A stretch of 10,771 nt of DNA, taken from assembly GCA_017427625.1 (NCBI GenBank), contig JAFRSL010000096.1, positions 1-10,771 of the forward strand, read 5' to 3'. Positions 5,748 to 10,771 of this stretch are shown piece after piece. The notes under the pieces were generated by a model. It worked only from the letters and a program-made list of their open reading frames with translations, was not told the origin of the DNA and did not search any database. The DNA is from Synergistaceae bacterium (GTDB lineage Bacteria; Synergistota; Synergistia; Synergistales; Aminobacteriaceae). Each line of letters starts with the position of its first letter. Within the stretch, counting starts at the first letter, position 1. The position numbers and the translations under genes were made by a program.

Positions 5748-7256
5748 ATGCCTGAAAAACAAGGGCAGATGATTCTTGAGATGAACGACATTGACAAGAC
5801 TTTTCCGGGCGTACATGCGCTGGATCATTGCCGCTTCGATCTCAGAGAAGGCGAGGTACACGCCTTAATCGGTGAGAACGGTGCCGGCAAGTCCACTCTC
5901 GTGAAGATTATGACGGGGATACACTCGGATTACACTGGGGAATATCGTCTTTTCGGTCAGCCGGTTCACTTCAAGAACATCAAGGAAGCTCAGGAAGCAG
6001 GCATTTCCATCGTTCATCAGGAACTCAACATGATGAACGACTTGACAGTCGCCCAAAACATTTTCATTGGGCGAGAGTCTGATGGTTTCTTCTGCAACGA
6101 CAAGGTAATCAACCAGAAGACCGAAGCGTTGATCAAGGACTTCAACGTCGACGTTAAACCTACAGACCGAATCCGCAATCTGACAGTTGGAAAGTGTCAA
6201 ATGGTGGAAATCGCCCGCGCAATGTCTTACCCGGCCACAAGGGTTTTAATACTCGACGAGCCGACAGCAGCACTGTCAGAAGCCGAAGCTGAGGACCTTT
6301 TCGAGAAGATGGAGCAGTTAAAGGCGCGTGGCGTTGCGATAATTTTCATCTCTCACCGTCTCGAAGAAATCAAGCGTGTCTCCGACCGTGTAACAATCAT
6401 GCGTGATGGTCAGTACATTGACACTCTGAACGCAAAGACCTGCACGATTCAGGACATTGTACGACTCATGGTTGGCCGAGAAGTCTTGGAGGAACCAAAA
6501 GCGAAGAGCAATGTCCCCGAAGGCGCACCTGTCGTTCTAACAGCCAATCACCTCAAATCCAACAAGGTCAAAGATGTATCCTTCGAGCTTCACAAGGGCG
6601 AAATACTTGGTTTTGCGGGACTCGTTGGCGCGGGGCGAACTGAGACAATGCGCCTCATCTATGGTGCTGACCCAATGGACGGCGGCGAGGTAATCGTCAA
6701 CGGCAAGAAGGCGGACATTCATCACTCCAAAGACGCAATCGCTCACGGAATCGGCTATCTTTCTGAGGACAGAAAACGTTACGGCCTTGTACTGGGACTT
6801 TCAATCACTGACAACACGGTACTCTCATCTTACGACTTGGCGGAGCTTCACAACGGTATCTTCGTGAACGAGAAACGAAGCGCGGAGGTCTCTGAGGATT
6901 ACGTCAAGCAGCTCAAGACAAAGACACCCTCCGTTCGTCAGCTCGTCAAAAACCTTTCCGGCGGCAACCAGCAAAAAGTTGTTATCGCTAAGTGGATGCT
7001 GCGTAACTGCGACATTCTGATCTTTGACGAACCGACACGCGGTATCGACATCGGCGCAAGAGCGGAAATCTACAACCTCATGGATTCGCTAGTCAAAGAA
7101 GGAAAGTCCATCATCATGGTGTCCTCCGATATGACGGAGGTCTTGAAGATGAGCGACAGGGTAGTCGTGATGTGCGAGGGACGCAAAACCGGCGAGCTTG
7201 ACATTGCCGATGCGACTCAGGACAAGATCATGACGTTGGCCACAAAATATCAGTGA
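5748..7256 (+). CDS. Sugar ABC importer, double-domain ATPase (MglA/RbsA type)
   Basis: This is the 502-residue ATPase of a carbohydrate uptake type 2 (CUT2) importer, which powers transport of monosaccharides through a paired permease at the inner membrane. Two ABC domains are fused. The first has Walker A GENGAGKST (42-50), a signature LTVGKCQMVEIARA (family consensus LSVGQQQMVEIA) and Walker B VLILDEPTAAL from 166. The second has the usual degenerate Walker A GLVGAGRTE (291-299, no Lys), a canonical LSGGNQQ (403-409) and Walker B ILIFDEPTRGID (423-434). Only the first site is therefore expected to bind ATP in the standard way, as in RbsA and MglA. I chose ATG 5748 because AAGGTGGAG lies a few bases before it; a GTG at 5739 falls inside that ribosome site. 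The permease gene follows after 15 bp. Substrate cannot be read from this subunit. Confidence 0.92.
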   Translation: MPEKQGQMILEMNDIDKTFPGVHALDHCRFDLREGEVHALIGENGAGKSTLVKIMTGIHSDYTGEYRLFGQPVHFKNIKEAQEAGISIVHQELNMMNDLTVAQNIFIGRESDGFFCNDKVINQKTEALIKDFNVDVKPTDRIRNLTVGKCQMVEIARAMSYPATRVLILDEPTAALSEAEAEDLFEKMEQLKARGVAIIFISHRLEEIKRVSDRVTIMRDGQYIDTLNAKTCTIQDIVRLMVGREVLEEPKAKSNVPEGAPVVLTANHLKSNKVKDVSFELHKGEILGFAGLVGAGRTETMRLIYGADPMDGGEVIVNGKKADIHHSKDAIAHGIGYLSEDRKRYGLVLGLSITDNTVLSSYDLAELHNGIFVNEKRSAEVSEDYVKQLKTKTPSVRQLVKNLSGGNQQKVVIAKWMLRNCDILIFDEPTRGIDIGARAEIYNLMDSLVKEGKSIIMVSSDMTEVLKMSDRVVVMCEGRKTGELDIADATQDKIMTLATKYQ

Positions 7257-7271
7257 CGGAGGGATAGCAAA

Positions 7272-8255
7272 ATGAATGAAAGCAATGGAATCGTAGCCTA
7301 CTTGAAGGGCGAGGGACTTCAAAAGGTCATCGCTGTGGGCTGTTTGGTGGTACTTTACATCTTTTTCGGAATCTTCGGCAATCACTTTCTGACGCAAAAC
7401 ACTTTCGTCAGCATTCTTGACTCCTCGTACTACATCGGCTTCCTTGCAATCGGAATGACATTCATCGTCATCACCGGCGGGATCGACCTCTCATGCGGTA
7501 CTGTCATGGTTGGAAGCGCACTCATCGGAGGCGTGGCCTATAAAGTCTGGCACTTCCCGATATTGCTGTGCTTGGTGGTGGTCATGCTTGTTGCGCTGTT
7601 CTTCGGCCTCTGCAACGGCCTCTTGGTGGGAAAACTGAATCTCCCCCCGTTCATCGCAACGCTGGGAATGCAGTTCATCTCGCTGGGAATATGCTCAGTC
7701 GTCGCAAAAGTTCAGACTCAGACTTACCCATCCCTGAAGTCCGCTGATGGCTGGTTCAAGCAGGTAATCTACAAGTACCATAACTTCCCGGTCGGCGCGA
7801 TATGGCTGATAGTATTCTTCATCATCGGCTGGATACTGTTGAACAAAACCATACTCGGACGCTACACCTACGCAATGGGAAGCAATGAGGACGCTGTGGA
7901 GCTTTCAGGAATCCAAACATCTAAATGGAAGACGTTTGTGTACATAGTCAACGGCTTCTTTGTGGGACTTGCGGGCATAATCTACGCGGCTACGTATTCA
8001 ACGATTACTCCGCAGACTGGAAACGGTCAGGAGATGTATGCAATCGCGGCTTGCGTAATCGGAGGGACATCGCTTGCTGGCGGTGTCGGAACAATCTCGG
8101 GCACGATACTGGGAGTGTTCGTAATATCGGTATTAAAGACGGGACTTCTCTCGATGGGTCTTCCTGTTCAGTGGCAGCAGGTATTGATCGGTGTCGTTGT
8201 GCTGTTGGCTGTTCTTGTTGACGTTATCCGCGCACAGAAAGCAAAGCGCACGTAA
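7272..8255 (+). CDS. Sugar ABC importer permease (RbsC/MglC type)
   Basis: This 327-residue inner-membrane permease of the CUT2 family (BPD_transp_2) forms the translocation pore as a dimer. It has a cytosolic N-terminus, about eight to ten hydrophobic segments and family hallmarks: a GGIDLSCGTVM stretch at about 72-82 after the second helix, LNLPPFIATLGMQFI near 120-135, and a C-terminal GGTSLAGGVGTISGTILG followed by WQQVLIGVVVLLAVLVDV. The loop GRYTYAMGSNEDAVELSGI, which contacts the ATPase, is intact. The start ATG has a good GGAGGG site nine bases upstream. It lies between the ATPase and binding-protein genes in one transcription unit. Length is typical (about 320-340). Substrate is undefined, with ribose, galactose, allose or xylose-like sugars all possible. 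Confidence 0.92.
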   Translation: MNESNGIVAYLKGEGLQKVIAVGCLVVLYIFFGIFGNHFLTQNTFVSILDSSYYIGFLAIGMTFIVITGGIDLSCGTVMVGSALIGGVAYKVWHFPILLCLVVVMLVALFFGLCNGLLVGKLNLPPFIATLGMQFISLGICSVVAKVQTQTYPSLKSADGWFKQVIYKYHNFPVGAIWLIVFFIIGWILLNKTILGRYTYAMGSNEDAVELSGIQTSKWKTFVYIVNGFFVGLAGIIYAATYSTITPQTGNGQEMYAIAACVIGGTSLAGGVGTISGTILGVFVISVLKTGLLSMGLPVQWQQVLIGVVVLLAVLVDVIRAQKAKRT

Positions 8256-8319
8256 ATTCAGGCTATCTGCGGGCTGAGTAAAGGCTCGTGGAAAATAAAA
8301 AGCAATGGAGGAAAATAGT

Positions 8320-9414
8320 ATGAAAAAGTTTCTCAGCGTAATTCTCTGCGGTTTACTGGTTCTCTCAGCGGCCACCGTCTTTGCGGAAGACTTCACCAAC
8401 ACTTCCGGCAAGGAAATGGACATCCGCATCATCTCCAAGAGCTTCAACAACCAGTTCTATCAGTCGGCCTTCAAGGGTGCGGCTGATGCGGCGGCAAAAC
8501 TCGGCGTGAAGATCACCACCAACGGCCCTGATGTTGAGACAAACACCTCACAGCAGGTCGAGCAGGTCAAGGCTGCTGTCAATGCCAAGCCCGACGCAAT
8601 CGTACTCGCTGCCTGCGACACGGCTTCCCTTGAGGAGACACTGGAAGCGGCAAAAGAAGCCGGAATCCCTGTAATCGGCTTTGACTCAGGCGTTCCCGGC
8701 GACACAACAGGTGCTGTTCTTGCGACTGCCGCCACCGACAACGTCAATGCCGGCGGAAATGTTGCGGAGAACCTGATTGCCGACCCCGCTTTCCAGAAGG
8801 CCATTCTCAAAGGCACAGAGAAAGCCCCGACAGTTCTTGCGATTCTCGCACAGGACGCGACTTCAGGCTCAATAGTCCTTCGTGTTGACGGATTCATCGC
8901 AAAGGCTCTTGCCGCTCTCGAAGCTCTTGAAGGTTTGGCCGGACATGTTTCCGTCTCAGGTCAGGAGAGATGGACGAAACCCTCAGCAAACGCGGAGAAG
9001 GTGAAGATCGTCGTCGTTGTGCCTCCGTCATCAAGTGCTGCTGACATTCAGGCCGCGTCAAAGACAATCTTCGCAATGGACAACCTTGTGGGAGTTTTCG
9101 CCGCCAACCAGGATGCAGTGAACGGCGTTATCTCCGCAACCAACGACGGCACAGACCTCGACCGCAACGATGGCACGTACAAGGACATCTTCGTTGTGGG
9201 CTTCGACTCAGGTACGTTACAGCGCGAGGCAATCAAGGACGGCCAGTTCTTCGGAAGCGTAACACAGGACCCCTATCAGATGGGCTACCAGGCTGTAGGT
9301 CTTGCGGTTCGTGCGGCAAACAAAGAGGCTGTCTCCGATGTTGACACCGGCTCAAAGTGGTACAACGCAACAAACATCGACAACGAGGACATTGCAATTC
9401 TGCTCTACGACTAA
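8320..9414 (+). CDS. Periplasmic sugar-binding protein (RbsB/MglB-like)
   Basis: This is a 364-residue solute-binding protein of the Peripla_BP_4 group that delivers a sugar-like ligand to the importer. A signal peptide is clear: MKKF, a hydrophobic core and a VFA-ED cleavage site after residue 22. The Cys at position 10 is not in a lipobox, so a soluble periplasmic protein is expected, which suits a diderm cell. The mature part has the two-lobe pattern: IRIISKSFNNQFYQSAFKGA at the first strand/helix, AIVLAACDTASLEETLEAA, then IPVIGFDSGVPGD, and in the C-lobe GVFAANQDAVNGVI and IFVVGFDSG. The start ATG 8320 has GGAGG eight bases before it; an ATG at 8305 overlaps that site and was discarded. 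The gene is last of the three transporter genes, whereas binding proteins often come first. It is 64 bp from the permease with no terminator between. Confidence 0.92.
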   Translation: MKKFLSVILCGLLVLSAATVFAEDFTNTSGKEMDIRIISKSFNNQFYQSAFKGAADAAAKLGVKITTNGPDVETNTSQQVEQVKAAVNAKPDAIVLAACDTASLEETLEAAKEAGIPVIGFDSGVPGDTTGAVLATAATDNVNAGGNVAENLIADPAFQKAILKGTEKAPTVLAILAQDATSGSIVLRVDGFIAKALAALEALEGLAGHVSVSGQERWTKPSANAEKVKIVVVVPPSSSAADIQAASKTIFAMDNLVGVFAANQDAVNGVISATNDGTDLDRNDGTYKDIFVVGFDSGTLQREAIKDGQFFGSVTQDPYQMGYQAVGLAVRAANKEAVSDVDTGSKWYNATNIDNEDIAILLYD

Positions 9415-9432
9415 TACGGTCAATCATTCAGG

Positions 9433-9455
9433 GGGAGGGCTTCGGCTCTCCCTTT
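9433..9455 (+). terminator. Stable cUUCGg hairpin after the binding-protein gene
   Basis: GGGAGGGC and GCTCTCCC pair over 8 bp (one G-U) around a TTCG tetraloop closed by C-G, a very stable RNA motif. Only three T residues follow, so termination is probably partial. It could also protect the 3' end of the abundant binding-protein transcript while letting some read-through reach the VOC and activase genes. Confidence 0.65.
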
Positions 9456-9484
9456 GCTATATACTAGAATAGAGAGGTGCTAAG

Positions 9485-9886
9485 ATGAGAGGCATTTACG
9501 GTATACATCACGTCTGTATTTATACTCCTGAAATAGAGAAGTCGATTGCGTTTTACAGGGACATAATAGGCTTTGGCCTTATTGGTCGTGAAACTTGTGA
9601 TTTCGGTGAATACGCTATGTTGAAGTTGAACGACTCAAGGCTTGAATTGATTCAGCCCAACGAACAGAACGAAGACACTTTCGGCAACAAAGGCTCGATC
9701 ACTCACATTGGGCTGGCAGTGGAAGGTATTGACGCTGTTTGGGACGAACTCCGCGAAAAAGGAGTGCCATTACTGTCGGAGAGTATTGAGGATGACGATG
9801 CTCCGATGGGTGGATTGAGAGTCATACAGCTTCTTGGTCCGAGCCAGGAACACCTCAATCTCTACGAATGGAAGCACACGTTCTAA
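9485..9886 (+). CDS. VOC (glyoxalase/epimerase-like) family protein
   Basis: This is a 133-residue single-unit vicinal oxygen chelate protein with two beta-alpha-beta-beta-beta modules. Candidate metal ligands are His9 (IHHVCI), Glu54 (RLELIQ), His74 (ITHIGLAV) and Glu128 (LNLYEW), the His-Glu-His-Glu set found in glyoxalase I and methylmalonyl-CoA epimerase. Motifs typical of the fold include SIAFYRDIIGFGLIGRE (20-36) and AVWDELREKGV (84-94). Specificity cannot be read from sequence; lactoylglutathione lyase, epimerase or a ring/aldehyde-cleaving role are all open. The ribosome site GAGAGGTG ends seven or so bases before the ATG. The TAA abuts the ATG of the activase gene with no gap, implying coupled translation and a shared pathway. 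Confidence 0.85.
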   Translation: MRGIYGIHHVCIYTPEIEKSIAFYRDIIGFGLIGRETCDFGEYAMLKLNDSRLELIQPNEQNEDTFGNKGSITHIGLAVEGIDAVWDELREKGVPLLSESIEDDDAPMGGLRVIQLLGPSQEHLNLYEWKHTF

Positions 9887-10708
9887 ATGAAGATGATTGC
9901 AACAAACATCCAGAGGTTCAGCCTTCATGATGGTCCTGGAATCAGAACAACAGTGTTTCTGAAGGGATGTTCGCTTCGCTGCCCATGGTGCTCGAATCCT
10001 GAGAATTTGAAACCTGAGCCTGAGAAATACATCAAGGATGGGATTGAAGGTACTTACGGCCGCTATTACACGTCGGATGAACTTGTGAAGGAATGTTTAA
10101 AGGATCGTGGCTTCTATGAAGGTAAGCTCGCAACTCCTGACCTTTGGAAAATAACAAAAGCGGAAGATATAGAGAAACTGCCCGGTGGCGTAACGTTCAG
10201 CGGCGGTGAAGCACTGTTGCAAATGGAGAGCTTAGTGCCAGTATGTACGTCTCTTCACAAACTCGGTATCCATACGGCGATTGAGACAGCATTGTTTGTT
10301 CCTGAGAAAAATGTGAGGCTTGCGCTCGATAATATAGACTTCTTCTACTGCGATATGAAAATCCTGGATAGCGAGAGATGCCGTGATATTCAGAAGGGCG
10401 ACTTGGAACTTTACCTGAGGAACCTGGATATTGTAATGAGCAGCGGAATTCCAACGGTTATTCGCGTTCCCGTTATAGGAGGATATACGGATGACGAGGA
10501 GAATCGAAGGGCAGTCAAAGAACTGCTGGCCAGATATAAAGGTAAATTTCTGAAGGTTGAACTGCTCAAGGAACATAATTTGAGTGAAAGCAAGTACAAA
10601 AGCTTGAATATGAAAATGTCTTACATTGGGGTGTCGGACGAGTTAATGGAATGTTATAAGGCTGAGATTTATGAGATGGGAATGCAGGTTGAGATATGTA
10701 GAATATAA
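9887..10708 (+). CDS. Glycyl radical enzyme activase (radical SAM, PFL-AE-like)
   Basis: This 273-residue radical SAM protein would abstract hydrogen from a conserved glycine of a partner glycyl radical enzyme under anaerobic conditions. It has the family opening RFSLHDGPGIRTTVFLKGC, the CX3CX2C iron-sulfur motif at Cys28, Cys32 and Cys35, the SAM-contacting GGVTFSGGEALLQ (100-112), CDMK (155-158) and a VPVIGGYTDDEEN segment. The ferredoxin-like insert with two further Cys clusters, common in many activases, is absent, so it resembles pyruvate formate-lyase activase in having one cluster. About 30 extra residues (70-98) fall between the cluster and the GGE motif compared with PFL-AE. The start directly follows the VOC stop; a second ATG at 9893 is possible. 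No glycyl radical enzyme is in the window, but another gene begins 36 bp downstream. Confidence 0.9.
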   Translation: MKMIATNIQRFSLHDGPGIRTTVFLKGCSLRCPWCSNPENLKPEPEKYIKDGIEGTYGRYYTSDELVKECLKDRGFYEGKLATPDLWKITKAEDIEKLPGGVTFSGGEALLQMESLVPVCTSLHKLGIHTAIETALFVPEKNVRLALDNIDFFYCDMKILDSERCRDIQKGDLELYLRNLDIVMSSGIPTVIRVPVIGGYTDDEENRRAVKELLARYKGKFLKVELLKEHNLSESKYKSLNMKMSYIGVSDELMECYKAEIYEMGMQVEICRI

Positions 10709-10744
10709 CTATCGGGGATAGCTTAGGTAAACGAAGAGGCTTCA

Positions 10745-10771
10745 ATGGGTGAATTGAGAGCATACAACAAA
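10745..10771 (+). CDS. Start of a further gene, cut by the window edge
   Basis: An ATG at 10745 with GAAGAGG (10733-10739) five bases upstream opens a frame of nine codons (MGELRAYNK) that runs off the window. It is on the same strand as the activase, 36 bp after its stop, with no terminator between. A glycyl radical enzyme is the expected partner here, but nine residues cannot show this. Confidence 0.4.

Noticed and set aside
8460..8897. Minus-strand open frame of 145 codons
   Set aside because: It is antisense to the clear sugar-binding protein and has the Ala/Ser/Pro-rich composition of a shadow frame.

Overview
The window looks like a chromosomal stretch from an anaerobic bacterium of moderate GC content. 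It holds a glycyl-radical-enzyme activase, a Mgl/Rbs-type sugar importer whose binding protein has a signal peptidase I-type leader, and a cobalamin-type methyltransferase. An animal-gut or rumen anaerobe, possibly Synergistota, would fit. That taxonomic guess is inference only, because no rRNA or marker gene is present.

Layout. (1) Positions 1-2230, minus strand: three tightly packed genes run right to left. They encode a CobI/CbiL-type precorrin C20-methyltransferase, a multi-spanning membrane protein resembling nucleoside-recognition/Gate proteins, and a GGDEF diguanylate cyclase cut by the window edge. Both junctions are ATGA stop/start overlaps, so the three are probably translationally coupled. 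(2) Positions 2273-4114, minus strand: a complete amylosucrase (GH13), which converts sucrose to alpha-1,4-glucan plus fructose. It lies 42 bp upstream of the methyltransferase and is probably co-transcribed with it. (3) About 4202-5589: an IS200/IS605-type element carrying only tnpB, with hairpins at both ends and a probable omega/reRNA region at its right end. The tnpB gene is split by a -1 frame change exactly before the RuvC-I aspartate, carries a 3x LRPSV tandem repeat, and has lost one zinc-knuckle cysteine. (4) Positions 5680-9414, plus strand: an extended -10 promoter with three AAATCAAA boxes, then a complete sugar ABC importer in the order ATPase, permease, binding protein. (5) Positions 9433-10771, plus strand: a cUUCGg hairpin, a VOC-family protein, an abutting single-cluster glycyl-radical activase, and the first codons of a further gene.

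How it may work together. The right half reads as an uptake-plus-anaerobic-catabolism cluster. The ABC system brings in a small sugar-like solute, and the activase would arm a glycyl radical enzyme that is probably encoded just outside the window. The VOC protein may isomerise, cleave or detoxify an intermediate. Amylosucrase is transcribed divergently from this cluster. The IS sits between the two promoters and separates what was probably one shared regulatory region.
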